A stretch of DNA of 64,000 nt from Methylophaga sp. Its GTDB lineage: Bacteria > Pseudomonadota > Gammaproteobacteria > Nitrosococcales > Methylophagaceae. The stretch is from NCBI GenBank assembly GCA_002706095.1, contig PAJP01000023.1:124001-188000 (forward strand). Reading direction: 5' to 3'. Position 1 is the first letter of the stretch; the number at the start of each line of letters is the position of its first letter. Shown here piece by piece: positions 19,515-27,283 of this stretch. The notes beneath the pieces were generated by a model, which was not told the origin of the DNA, searched no databases, and worked only from the letters and a program-made list of their open reading frames with translations. The position numbers and the translations under genes are program-made.

Positions 19515-20765
19515 ATGAAATTTATTTCGTATTCATTTCAACAAGGTGGAGCCGCGATCGCTGCAAAAAGGTTTGTTGAGCTTGCTGAGAAAGTGCTGAA
19601 TAGGGAGGTCGAGTTAATATCTGTTAAACAAGGGCTTACATTTCATTTCCTGAAAAGAGTTATGGCATTTCTCTTAGTCAAACTACAAAATGATCGTAAT
19701 CCTATCAAACATTCATTGAATTTGTTTTCTTATAAACCGTTATTAAATGAGTTTAGGCAAAATCAGCATACGCTTCACCACATTCATTGGATAAATAACG
19801 ATACCTTGAGTATCTTTGATTTCGATAAAATACCGTCAGGTTCAATCATTACCCTGCATGATGAGTGGCTCTACTGTGGAACAGAACATGTCTATAAAGT
19901 AGATGATGATTCATTGGATTTTATCAATGGATATTCATTGAATAAAAGAAACATACTTGGCATTAACTGGAACTTTATTATATGGAAAATTAAATATAAA
20001 AAGCTCAGTAGTAGACAAGATATCATCTTTACTGTGCCATCCAAATGGATGCTCAACAGAGCTTCTAAAAGTTTAATCCTCAAACATTCCAATATAAAAC
20101 TATTGCCTAACCCAATTGATACATCGATTTTTAAGCCTCTCCACAAAGAACATCAATTACACTACAGAAAGTTGATTGGCATTTCTGATGAGTCGATAGT
20201 GATTACTTTTGCGATATTCAACGGTAAAAATAATACACTTAAGGGTAATTCACAGCTTATAAGCGCGTTGCAAGAATGGAAGAGAACTCTCTCTGAAAAC
20301 GAATCAGAACGTATTACTTTAATTGTTTTTGGTGGGAATAAAAAACAATCTTCCATGTTATGTGGTTTTAGATGTGTAGAGATAGGCAGGATCAATGAGC
20401 AGGCTGAATTAGCATTAGTTTATTCAACGTCTAGCTGTGTTGTCGTTCCATCGCTAGTTGAGTCATTTGGTCAAGTAGCTGCTGAGGCTGCTTCATGTGG
20501 TGTACCTGTTGTCTGTTTTGATACCTCTGGTCTTAGAGACATTGTCATAGATAATGTAACAGGCTTTGTTGCTGAACGATTTAAACCAAAATCACTGATG
20601 AATAAATTACAATGCGCTATTTCAATGAGTGATAGTGAGCAACAAAAAATGCGAAGCAATGCTAGAGAACATATTCTGACTCATTTTTCTTACTCTATAG
20701 TTGCTCAGAAATACGCAGAAATTATCAGTGATGCTGAAAAAATAAAAGCTTTGAATACTAAATGA
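19515..20765 (+). CDS. Glycosyltransferase family 4, WcaC-like
   Basis: The 416-residue protein starts with a GGAAIAAKRF motif (residues 11-20) and has HHIHWINNDTL and ITLHDEWLYCGTEHVY. This arrangement is typical of the WcaC-like GT4 subgroup found in colanic-acid and O-antigen loci. The EX7E motif is at about 315-325 in VESFGQVAAEAASCG, and KLLPNPIDTSIFKP lies mid-protein. It would be a retaining cytoplasmic enzyme. It overlaps the next gene by four bases (ATGA), so the pair is probably translated together. The donor sugar is unknown. Confidence 0.87.
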   Translation: MKFISYSFQQGGAAIAAKRFVELAEKVLNREVELISVKQGLTFHFLKRVMAFLLVKLQNDRNPIKHSLNLFSYKPLLNEFRQNQHTLHHIHWINNDTLSIFDFDKIPSGSIITLHDEWLYCGTEHVYKVDDDSLDFINGYSLNKRNILGINWNFIIWKIKYKKLSSRQDIIFTVPSKWMLNRASKSLILKHSNIKLLPNPIDTSIFKPLHKEHQLHYRKLIGISDESIVITFAIFNGKNNTLKGNSQLISALQEWKRTLSENESERITLIVFGGNKKQSSMLCGFRCVEIGRINEQAELALVYSTSSCVVVPSLVESFGQVAAEAASCGVPVVCFDTSGLRDIVIDNVTGFVAERFKPKSLMNKLQCAISMSDSEQQKMRSNAREHILTHFSYSIVAQKYAEIISDAEKIKALNTK

Positions 20766-21511
20766 AAATATCTATTATCACTGTCTGCTTCAATGCTGCG
20801 GAAACAATAAAGTCCACAATTGATTCTATCGCTTCTCAAAACTATCAGAATATTGAGCACATCATTGTAGATGGAGGTTCTCAAGATGGTACACGTGAGA
20901 TTATTTCTTCATCAGACTCAGTTTCAAAATATATATTTGAACCTGATGATGGTATCTATGATGCAATGAATAAGGGGATAAAAGCCGCTTCAGGCGACAT
21001 TGTTGGTATTCTCAATGCCGATGATTTTTATGCAAATGAAAACGTACTGAGTAATGTTTCTGCTGCTTTTTCAGACCCTTTAATTGATACTGTGTATGGT
21101 GATCTTGTTTATGTTGATAAAGAAAATACGGATAAGATCATAAGATACTGGAAGTCACGATGCTTTGTTCCTGGTCTTTTTCAACGCGGCTGGATGCCTG
21201 CACATCCTACTTTTTTTGTCAGAAAACACTATTTTGATGAACTTGGGTATTACGATACTGCATATAAAATTCAGTCTGACTTTGAGCTCACCATGCGGTT
21301 TCTAGAAATTTACCGCCTAACATCAGTGTACCTTCCTAATATAATGATAAAGATGCGAATAGGTGGAGCGAGTAATAACTCGTTAAGAAATATTATTAAA
21401 GGGAATATCGAGTCTTTTAAGGCATGTAAAAAAAATAACCTGAAAATTCCTTTTTATTTCAATTTAATAAAAACAGCATCACGACTACCTCAGTTCTGGC
21501 AGCGTCCATGA
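20762..21511 (+). CDS. Glycosyltransferase family 2, WcaE-like
   Basis: This 249-residue GT-A protein shows KISIITVCFNAAETI, HIIVDGGSQDGT at residues 33-44, and the LNADDF metal-binding Asp87-Asp88. GWMPAHPTFFVRKHYF completes a pattern typical of the WcaE-like GT2 group. It should be an inverting enzyme at the inner membrane. Both ends overlap neighbours by four bases, linking it to the GT4 gene upstream and the acetyltransferase downstream. The sugar transferred cannot be assigned. Confidence 0.87.
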   Translation: MKISIITVCFNAAETIKSTIDSIASQNYQNIEHIIVDGGSQDGTREIISSSDSVSKYIFEPDDGIYDAMNKGIKAASGDIVGILNADDFYANENVLSNVSAAFSDPLIDTVYGDLVYVDKENTDKIIRYWKSRCFVPGLFQRGWMPAHPTFFVRKHYFDELGYYDTAYKIQSDFELTMRFLEIYRLTSVYLPNIMIKMRIGGASNNSLRNIIKGNIESFKACKKNNLKIPFYFNLIKTASRLPQFWQRP

Positions 21512-22125
21512 GACATTTATTGAAGCGTTATGGTTTTTTTGGCTCTATTAGGTTAGCGAGTGCATTAGTCGTAACCAAGATTTTTTATAAACCTGCTCGC
21601 CTTATACGCTTGCCTTTTTATATTCGCGGACGTTCTGCCGTTAAATGGGGGAAACATTTTACAACGGGTGTTGGGGTCCGAATTGATGCGCTTGGAACAA
21701 AACCACATCAGATCGTAATTGGTAATCGAGTGCAACTTAATGACTATGTTCACATTGGTGCTGTTGATCAAGTGGTGATTGGTAATGATGTTTTGATTGC
21801 AAGTAAGGTCTTCATTACTGATCATAATCACGGCTGGTATAGTGGCGGAAATATTGAATCATCACCGGAAGACAGTCCATCTAATCGGAAGCTATATTCA
21901 GCGCCCGTAATTATAGAGGATAAGGTATGGATTGGTGAGTCTGTGTCAATCATGCCTGGAGTAACAATAGGTCAAGGTGCCGTCATAGGGGCTGGTTCAG
22001 TTGTTACTAAGGATGTTGATAAAAATACTATTGTAGTAGGTGCTCCAGCTAGAATAGTCAAAAAATACTGTTTCAATACAAAACGATGGATCAAAGTAAG
22101 AAATCAGGATGAATCTACCAAATAA
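21508..22125 (+). CDS. Hexapeptide-repeat acetyltransferase (WcaF/maltose acetyltransferase-like)
   Basis: The 205-residue protein carries left-handed beta-helix repeats (for example VQLNDYVHIGAVDQVVIGNDVLI). The catalytic His lies in ITDHNHGWY near 107-113. The C-terminal coil has VWIGESVSIMPGVTIGQGAVIGAGSVVTKDV and the NTIVVGAPARIVK end. This is the MAT-like branch of acetyl-CoA-dependent O- or N-acetyltransferases. In this locus it could O-acetylate a residue, or act as the missing N-acetyltransferase for the 3-amino sugar. FdtC-type enzymes are also hexapeptide proteins but look somewhat different, so O-acetylation is slightly favoured. Confidence 0.85.
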   Translation: MRHLLKRYGFFGSIRLASALVVTKIFYKPARLIRLPFYIRGRSAVKWGKHFTTGVGVRIDALGTKPHQIVIGNRVQLNDYVHIGAVDQVVIGNDVLIASKVFITDHNHGWYSGGNIESSPEDSPSNRKLYSAPVIIEDKVWIGESVSIMPGVTIGQGAVIGAGSVVTKDVDKNTIVVGAPARIVKKYCFNTKRWIKVRNQDESTK

Positions 22126-23029
22126 AAAAGTAGCAGTGCTTCTGGCTACTCATAATGGAATAAACTGGATTGAAGAGCAAGTTCATTCAATACTGGAGCA
22201 AAGGAATGTTGATATCAGACTGATCATATCTGATGACGGTTCAACTGATGGGACATATCCCCTTGTAAAGCAACTTGCAAAAACTGATGCAAGAGTGACT
22301 CTGTTATCAGATCATTCTGCCGTAAACGGTGCCGGGAAAAATTTCTATCGGCTAATTAGGCAGGCTGATATTTTGGATGCTGATTTTGTAGCTTTTGCTG
22401 ATCAAGATGACATATGGCTGAGTAATAAACTTGAATACCAGACTCATACATTGATTAAACGAGATGTTGATGCGACATCAGGAAATGTGGTCGCTTTCTG
22501 GGATGATGGACAACGTGCTTTTATTAATAAAGCCCAACCTCTCAAGCAATTAGATTATCTATTTGAGTCAGCTGGACCTGGCTGTTCCTTCTGTGTAAAT
22601 AGAGCTTTGTTTGATGAGCTTCATGACTTTGTTCAGAAACATACAGATGAAAACCTTCCAGATCTTCATGATTGGCTAATTTATGCTTATGCAAGAGCGG
22701 CTAATTATCAATGGTATATAGAACAAAGACCACTCTTAAAATATCGACAGCATCTACACAATGTGGTGGGTGTACATAAAGGCTTCCGAGCATCTATAAA
22801 GAGATTGGTGACAGTAAAGCAGCGGTGGTATAGAAATCAGGTTCAACTACTTTCATATTTACTTTTAAGCTATTGTCAGGAAAGAAAGACATCTACATCT
22901 CTTATGCATCGTATGGTTAGATTAAACTTCTCTGACAGGCTTGTACTGGCATTTAATGTCAGTAAGTTCAGGAGGGAGCGCTCTCATCAATTAGTATTAT
23001 CATTAATGCTAATTACATATGTATTCTGA
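22109..23029 (+). CDS. Glycosyltransferase family 2, rhamnosyltransferase-like
   Basis: The 306-residue protein has VAVLLATHNGINWIEEQVHSIL, LIISDDGSTDGT at 38-49, and the highly characteristic FADQDDIWL at 97-104. This combination is typical of the RfbF/RgpB-like GT2 subgroup that often transfers L-rhamnose. Given rmlA-rmlC-rmlD in the same locus, rhamnose transfer is a reasonable inference but not proven. The start overlaps the acetyltransferase gene by 17 bases, and its stop codon overlaps the next ATG by one base (TGATG). Confidence 0.85.
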   Translation: MNLPNKKVAVLLATHNGINWIEEQVHSILEQRNVDIRLIISDDGSTDGTYPLVKQLAKTDARVTLLSDHSAVNGAGKNFYRLIRQADILDADFVAFADQDDIWLSNKLEYQTHTLIKRDVDATSGNVVAFWDDGQRAFINKAQPLKQLDYLFESAGPGCSFCVNRALFDELHDFVQKHTDENLPDLHDWLIYAYARAANYQWYIEQRPLLKYRQHLHNVVGVHKGFRASIKRLVTVKQRWYRNQVQLLSYLLLSYCQERKTSTSLMHRMVRLNFSDRLVLAFNVSKFRRERSHQLVLSLMLITYVF

Positions 23030-24291
23030 TGAAGTTATTTGATTTTTTTAGTAAAAACTCATGGTGGAGTTTATTAGGTGGTGTTTTACCCGCATGCGCA
23101 GCTGTTATTTGTCTGCCTGTATTAGCTCTTCTACATGGAACTGAGATTTTTTCTTATGTTTCTCTTTTGTGCTCCATTTTTTTGTTCTTAGTTGTGTATG
23201 ACTTTGGTTTATCAAGAAGCCTTCATCACTTTATACCCTCATTAGAGTCAGAGAAAGATATTAGTGAGTATCTCAAATCAGGGATGTTTATCGGGGGGCT
23301 CGTAGGACTCGTAGGAATGGCAACAATTTATTTCTTCTCTGAGCCTTTTATAACTGGCTGGTTAAAACCTGCCGAAAAAATTCAGAATGAGTTGATTAAC
23401 TCATTCAAGATTGTTGCTCTTGGCCTCATCCCTTCAATCTTAATTTCGGTGTATAGGGGAGCTTTAGAGGGAAAAGGTGAATTCAGAGTAGCTAATATTG
23501 CAAAAATGGTGTCTGGATGTAGCCTTTTTTTATTTCCCCTTCTTGTATATCCGCTCTCATCTTCGGTTTTTGCAGTAGCTGTTGCCTTGGTGACCTCTCG
23601 AATCTTTTCTTTCTATTTTTATTATTTATTATCCAGTAATTATTTACCTTCAATATATAGGGTTGGAGGTGTTAAGAAGTTAAAAAATATAATTAATTAT
23701 AGTTTTTATGCCGCCATAGCTGGATTTATATCATCAGGTTTTATTTTCTTAGATAGATTCTTTGTCGCAGGATATCTTTCAACGAGTGAATTATCTGTTT
23801 ATATATTAAGTCAGGACATTATGAGCCGTTACCTTCTTTTACCCTGGTCTCTCGCTATTGTTTTAGTGCCCATTATGGCTAAGCCTGATAAGAGTCGTGA
23901 ACAAGAGTATGCAGTTATTAACTGGTATAAAAAGGTTAGCTTGCTCAACTTATTTTACCTTTTAGGATTACTGTTGTTTTCTTTCATTATCACCACTGTT
24001 TTTGCTATGGAAGTGATTGATAAATCAGCTAGTATTATTGTACTTGTCTTAGCTGTCGGTGTTATGGCTGCGGCCTATTCGCAGTTACCTTTAGTCAGTT
24101 TGTTTGCGAAAGGTAAAGTTAAATTACTCATGTTCGTTTTTTTGTTTGAGAGTTTTCTATATGTGTTGATCGCACCTAATGTATTTCAGACTTATGGCGT
24201 CCTAGGTGCTAGCTTTGTATGGTCAGCGAGACTCGTTTTTGAAGCTTTGCTTTTGCGTAGCATGCTAAATAGATATATCCGGAATAAATAA
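23029..24291 (+). CDS. Wzx-type polysaccharide flippase 2
   Basis: This second polytopic membrane protein of the polysaccharide exporter superfamily has 420 residues and about 12 to 14 hydrophobic segments. YDFGLSRSLHHFIPS lies in the first third and YRGALEGKGEFRVANI mid-protein. SGFIFLDRFFVAGYLS is a helix with charged residues typical of flippases. Its sequence is clearly different from flippase 1 at 9290. It sits directly before the polymerase gene, the usual place for the O-unit flippase. Either gene could be the true Wzx, the other serving a modified unit or a second polymer. Confidence 0.87.
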   Translation: MKLFDFFSKNSWWSLLGGVLPACAAVICLPVLALLHGTEIFSYVSLLCSIFLFLVVYDFGLSRSLHHFIPSLESEKDISEYLKSGMFIGGLVGLVGMATIYFFSEPFITGWLKPAEKIQNELINSFKIVALGLIPSILISVYRGALEGKGEFRVANIAKMVSGCSLFLFPLLVYPLSSSVFAVAVALVTSRIFSFYFYYLLSSNYLPSIYRVGGVKKLKNIINYSFYAAIAGFISSGFIFLDRFFVAGYLSTSELSVYILSQDIMSRYLLLPWSLAIVLVPIMAKPDKSREQEYAVINWYKKVSLLNLFYLLGLLLFSFIITTVFAMEVIDKSASIIVLVLAVGVMAAAYSQLPLVSLFAKGKVKLLMFVFLFESFLYVLIAPNVFQTYGVLGASFVWSARLVFEALLLRSMLNRYIRNK

Positions 24292-24292
24292 A

Positions 24293-25324
24293 GTGGAATT
24301 TATAAAGTTTCAATTAAAGCGAAATCAAGTACTAACTAATACCATCTATCTCACCTTGGGTCTTATTGCATTTTTATTAATGATCTCTGCGTCAAAAGAC
24401 TGGAAAGATTACAAATGGTTATTTTTGCTTATTGAAGAAAAAAGCTGGATGGACTTGATTCTCTCATTTTCATTAACTCATGAAGTTGTATATTTCTGGA
24501 GCAGTAAGTTTTGGGGTGAGTTGATCGGTTTTAAATCATTTATCTTATTGACGACGATCGCCCTGTTAACGCTAAAGTTAAATTTCTACCAGAAAATGAG
24601 TGATAGAGCATGGCTAACCATTTTCTTTTATTGCTGTTTCTACCTTTTTTTATTGGAAGGAACTGTTCTCAGAGTTGCTTATGCCACCACTCTAGTGATA
24701 ATGGCGATTTATACTTTGTACGATAAGAAGCCAGTATTAAGCTTCTGCCTAATTCTCTTGTCATCACAAATTCACTTCACTTGCTTAGTTTTCTTGATTA
24801 TATTTCCAATTTTCTATAGCAAACATTTTTTTACTGCTTTGGTAATAGTCTTCGTGCTATCACCCTTATTTATTTTTTTTAATATTTCACTCTTCCAGAT
24901 AATAGAATTATTGTCGGCTTATATTAATCAAAAATATTTATTTTATGCTGATCCTACTATCGTTAGTGAGCAGAACCGCACTGGGCTATTCTTCTACTTT
25001 TTAGCGATATTTTATGCATTAAACCTTTTTGTGGTTTATACACTTAGAAACTCTATTTTTTCTGACCCTAAAGTGAGAGTTTTAGTTGGGACAGGACTTA
25101 TGGGTATTATATTTATGTCAACGATGTATACTCATGTCGCTCCTGCCACGCGGTTAGCGGAGTTGATGATGATTACGCTACCACTCTATTTGACGAGTGT
25201 TTTTTTGGAGTGGCAGAAAAATAAATATTATTGGGTATGTTATTCAATAATCATCTTTGCAGTGCTTTACGCTTTAGCAAGGTTTGTTTATCTGTACCCC
25301 TCACTAATTCCTTTTCTCAAATAA
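24293..25324 (+). CDS. wzy: EpsG/Wzy-like oligosaccharide polymerase
   Basis: The 343-residue polytopic membrane protein has about nine to ten hydrophobic helices. It has the EpsG-family pattern: GTVLRVAYATTLVIMAIYTL, then LILLSSQIHFTCLVFL with a conserved His in the middle, and a later helix region ending MYTHVAPATRLAELMM. EpsG/Wzy proteins join repeat units at the periplasmic face. It starts with GTG one base after the flippase stop codon. It is the only polymerase candidate in the locus. Wzy proteins diverge strongly, so the assignment rests on topology and context. Confidence 0.78.
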   Translation: MEFIKFQLKRNQVLTNTIYLTLGLIAFLLMISASKDWKDYKWLFLLIEEKSWMDLILSFSLTHEVVYFWSSKFWGELIGFKSFILLTTIALLTLKLNFYQKMSDRAWLTIFFYCCFYLFLLEGTVLRVAYATTLVIMAIYTLYDKKPVLSFCLILLSSQIHFTCLVFLIIFPIFYSKHFFTALVIVFVLSPLFIFFNISLFQIIELLSAYINQKYLFYADPTIVSEQNRTGLFFYFLAIFYALNLFVVYTLRNSIFSDPKVRVLVGTGLMGIIFMSTMYTHVAPATRLAELMMITLPLYLTSVFLEWQKNKYYWVCYSIIIFAVLYALARFVYLYPSLIPFLK

Positions 25325-25345
25325 AACAGTTGTTAGATTAAATAA

Positions 25346-26296
25346 ATGCGAATTTTAATTACGGGTGCAAATGGCTTTATTGGGCAGAATGTACTTGCTT
25401 CATGGTCTAAGGAGAAAGAAGTCGAGCTTGTCGCATTACAGCGAACAGCCTCAGATAAATCTATCCCCGAAATTGAATATTGGCTTTATCCAGAAATAAA
25501 CAGCGAAACTATTTCATCACTGGATTTGAGTTCAATTGATGTGATTATTCATGCCTTGGCTGCTATAGATATTCCGAATAAAAACGAGGATGAGGCAAGA
25601 GCCGTATATCAAAAAGTAAACGTGGAGTTAACTCGAGTTTTAGCAAGTCAGGCTGCTATTGCGGGGGTAAAACACTTTATTTTTATAAGTTCAACCAAGG
25701 TAAACGGTGAAGAAACGAGTGAAACATTAGAGCCTTTCTGTGAGACTGACGTACCATTACCTGAGGATGAATACGCTCATTCGAAATTAGCCGCTGAAAA
25801 TCACTTAAAAACTATCTGTCATGCATCCAATATGGCATACACGATAATACGTCCACCTTTGGTTTATGGGCCTGGAGTTAAAGGTAATTTCGAGAAACTG
25901 ATAAAGCTTGTAGGAAAAGGAGTCCCACTTCCTTTCGCAAAAATGCAAAACTGGCGATCAGTACTTGCAATTGACAATTTGACTGACTTTATATGGACCT
26001 GTATTGAAAAGCCAAAAGCAAAAAATGAGACTTTTCTGATTGCTGATAAGGATGATGTGTCTACAACGGGTTTACTCATTGCCATTTCTGAAGCCTACAA
26101 GAAGTCGCTAAGGCTTTTTTATATACCAAAAACGCCGTTGCGATGGTTACTGGCATGTATAGGAAAAAAAAACATATATCGAAAGTTATATAGTTGTCTA
26201 ATAGTCAGAAAAGACAAGGCAAAGGTGTTACTTGGCTGGGAACCGATCTCTGACTTACCTAGTCAATTAAGAAAAATGGTAGAGAGAGAGAAATGA
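25346..26296 (+). CDS. SDR-family UDP-4-keto-HexNAc 4-reductase (WbpV/WreQ-like)
   Basis: This 316-residue extended SDR protein has TGANGFIGQNV at residues 6-16 and FISSTKVNGEET near 113-124. The catalytic Tyr/Lys pair is in YAHSK near 142-146, and YGPGVKGNFEKL follows. This pattern matches reductases that convert UDP-2-acetamido-2,6-dideoxy-4-hexulose to UDP-QuiNAc (or UDP-FucNAc). Such genes often sit beside a small phosphoglycosyl transferase, as here (four-base overlap, ATGA), and depend on a WbpM-type dehydratase, present at 1681. The product stereochemistry cannot be decided by eye. A generic UDP-glucose 4-epimerase role is less likely given the neighbours. Confidence 0.82.
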   Translation: MRILITGANGFIGQNVLASWSKEKEVELVALQRTASDKSIPEIEYWLYPEINSETISSLDLSSIDVIIHALAAIDIPNKNEDEARAVYQKVNVELTRVLASQAAIAGVKHFIFISSTKVNGEETSETLEPFCETDVPLPEDEYAHSKLAAENHLKTICHASNMAYTIIRPPLVYGPGVKGNFEKLIKLVGKGVPLPFAKMQNWRSVLAIDNLTDFIWTCIEKPKAKNETFLIADKDDVSTTGLLIAISEAYKKSLRLFYIPKTPLRWLLACIGKKNIYRKLYSCLIVRKDKAKVLLGWEPISDLPSQLRKMVEREK

Positions 26297-26844
26297 TAAG
26301 AATTTTAGATGTTTTTTTTGCTTTAACTGGACTGATTATATTCTCTCCTTTACTTGTCATATTGTTGCTTTTGGGAATTTTTGATTCTGGTAGCCCGTTA
26401 TTTTTTCAGCAAAGGGTGGGAAGACAGAAAACGATCTTCACATTGGTTAAGTTCAGAACTATGCGTAAAGACACCGCTCATGTAGCCACACATTTGGCGG
26501 CTGAGTCTTCCGTGACACCTTTCGGGCGGTTCCTCAGAAGGACTAAACTCGATGAACTTCCTCAGCTTTGGAATGTATTGAAAGGTGATATGAGTTTGGT
26601 CGGTCCAAGGCCATGCCTGGAAAGTCAGCATGAGTTGATTGAAGCGAGAAAGAAACTGAATGTGTTCTCAGTGCGTCCTGGTATTACTGGCTTAGCTCAG
26701 GTCAATGATATTGATATGTCGACTCCTGAGTTGCTTGCTGAAACGGATGCCAAAATGATTGCCTTATTTTCAGTTAAACATTATTTCTATTTAATTTTTC
26801 TCACTTTGACTGGCAAAGGAGCGGGGGACAGGATCAGGAAGTGA
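26293..26844 (+). CDS. Small phosphoglycosyl transferase (PglC/WreU-like initiating enzyme)
   Basis: The 183-residue protein is a minimal bacterial sugar transferase (PF02397). It has one N-terminal membrane-associated helix (about residues 4-29), the KFRTMR segment at 53-58, and the catalytic Asp87-Glu88 in TKLDELPQLWN. GDMSLVGPRP and RPGITGLAQVN follow. Such monotopic enzymes transfer a sugar-1-phosphate from a UDP-sugar to undecaprenyl phosphate, starting repeat-unit assembly. The long WcaJ-type N-terminal domain is absent. The coupled upstream reductase suggests the first sugar is QuiNAc or FucNAc. It is the last gene of the polysaccharide locus. Confidence 0.9.
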   Translation: MIRILDVFFALTGLIIFSPLLVILLLLGIFDSGSPLFFQQRVGRQKTIFTLVKFRTMRKDTAHVATHLAAESSVTPFGRFLRRTKLDELPQLWNVLKGDMSLVGPRPCLESQHELIEARKKLNVFSVRPGITGLAQVNDIDMSTPELLAETDAKMIALFSVKHYFYLIFLTLTGKGAGDRIRK

Positions 26845-26846
26845 GT

Positions 26847-26862
26847 TGTGAGCAAGCTCACA
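26847..26862. promoter_or_regulatory. CRP-type binding site ahead of comEA-like gene
   Basis: TGTGAGCAAGCTCACA is a perfect 16-base palindrome and matches the CRP consensus TGTGA-N6-TCACA exactly. It lies just after the polysaccharide locus and 106 bases before the ComEA-like start. If the promoter at 26880-26909 is correct, its centre is near -62, the classical class I position. It is not followed by a T-run, so a terminator is less likely. Confidence 0.65.
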
Positions 26863-26879
26863 CAATGCAAAAAGTCTGT

Positions 26880-26909
26880 TTGATTTTCATTCGTTTTTTC
26901 ATCTAATCT
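26880..26909 (+). promoter_or_regulatory. Predicted sigma-70-type promoter for comEA-like gene
   Basis: TTGATT (26880-26885) and TAATCT (26904-26909) are separated by 18 bases. The -10 element is weak, consistent with a promoter that needs an activator such as CRP bound at 26847-26862. Confidence 0.45.
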
Positions 26910-26968
26910 AAAGCTTCAGTTTCAGGAGAAACTGTTAATGGACTTAGTTTTAACATGGAGTATGGATT

Positions 26969-27238
26969 ATGTTACGAAAATCATTTTTTGCATTGGTCTT
27001 ATCGTTTTTTCTCAGCACTTCTCTAGCATATGCTGCCGACAAGATTGATCTGAACACAGCGACCTCAGAAGAGTTGCAGATGTTAAATGGTGTTGGACCT
27101 TCAACGGCAGATGCCATAATTGAATATCGTGATGCTCACGGAAAATTTAAAACGGTAGATGAGCTGGCTAACGTCAAAGGTATTGGTGATAAAAAGTTAG
27201 AAAAACTCTCAAATGACCTGACTGTTTCTCAAAATTAA
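26969..27238 (+). CDS. ComEA-like helix-hairpin-helix protein, exported
   Basis: The 89-residue protein has a clear signal peptide (residues 1-22, cleavage after AYA). A single ComEA-type domain follows: KIDLNTATSEELQMLNGVGPSTADAIIEYR and VDELANVKGIGDKKLEKL, two helix-hairpin-helix motifs that bind double-stranded DNA. In naturally competent gammaproteobacteria, small periplasmic ComEA proteins pull incoming DNA through the outer membrane. GGAG lies eight bases before the ATG. It is monocistronic, preceded by a CRP-type site and followed by a strong terminator. Short ComEA-like proteins also occur in bacteria not known to be competent, so uptake is inferred. Confidence 0.92.
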   Translation: MLRKSFFALVLSFFLSTSLAYAADKIDLNTATSEELQMLNGVGPSTADAIIEYRDAHGKFKTVDELANVKGIGDKKLEKLSNDLTVSQN

Positions 27239-27250
27239 GCTTTCTATTTA

Positions 27251-27283
27251 AAAAAAACGGCATGAAATACATGCCGTTTTTTT
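27251..27283. terminator. Rho-independent terminator, bidirectional
   Basis: ACGGCAT and ATGCCGT arms with a seven-base loop are flanked by an A-run on the left and a T-run on the right. It can therefore terminate both the comEA-like gene (+) and glnD (-). The glnD stop codon overlaps the end of the T-run. Confidence 0.88.

Noticed and set aside
9290..26844. Mobile element or transposase remnants in the A+T-rich glycan region
   Set aside because: I saw no transposase, integrase or terminal repeats; the composition shift is usual for polysaccharide loci and may reflect transfer without a visible vehicle.
26847..26862. Palindrome as terminator of the polysaccharide locus
   Set aside because: The arms fit a hairpin, but no T-run follows and the match to the CRP consensus is exact; a dual role cannot be excluded.
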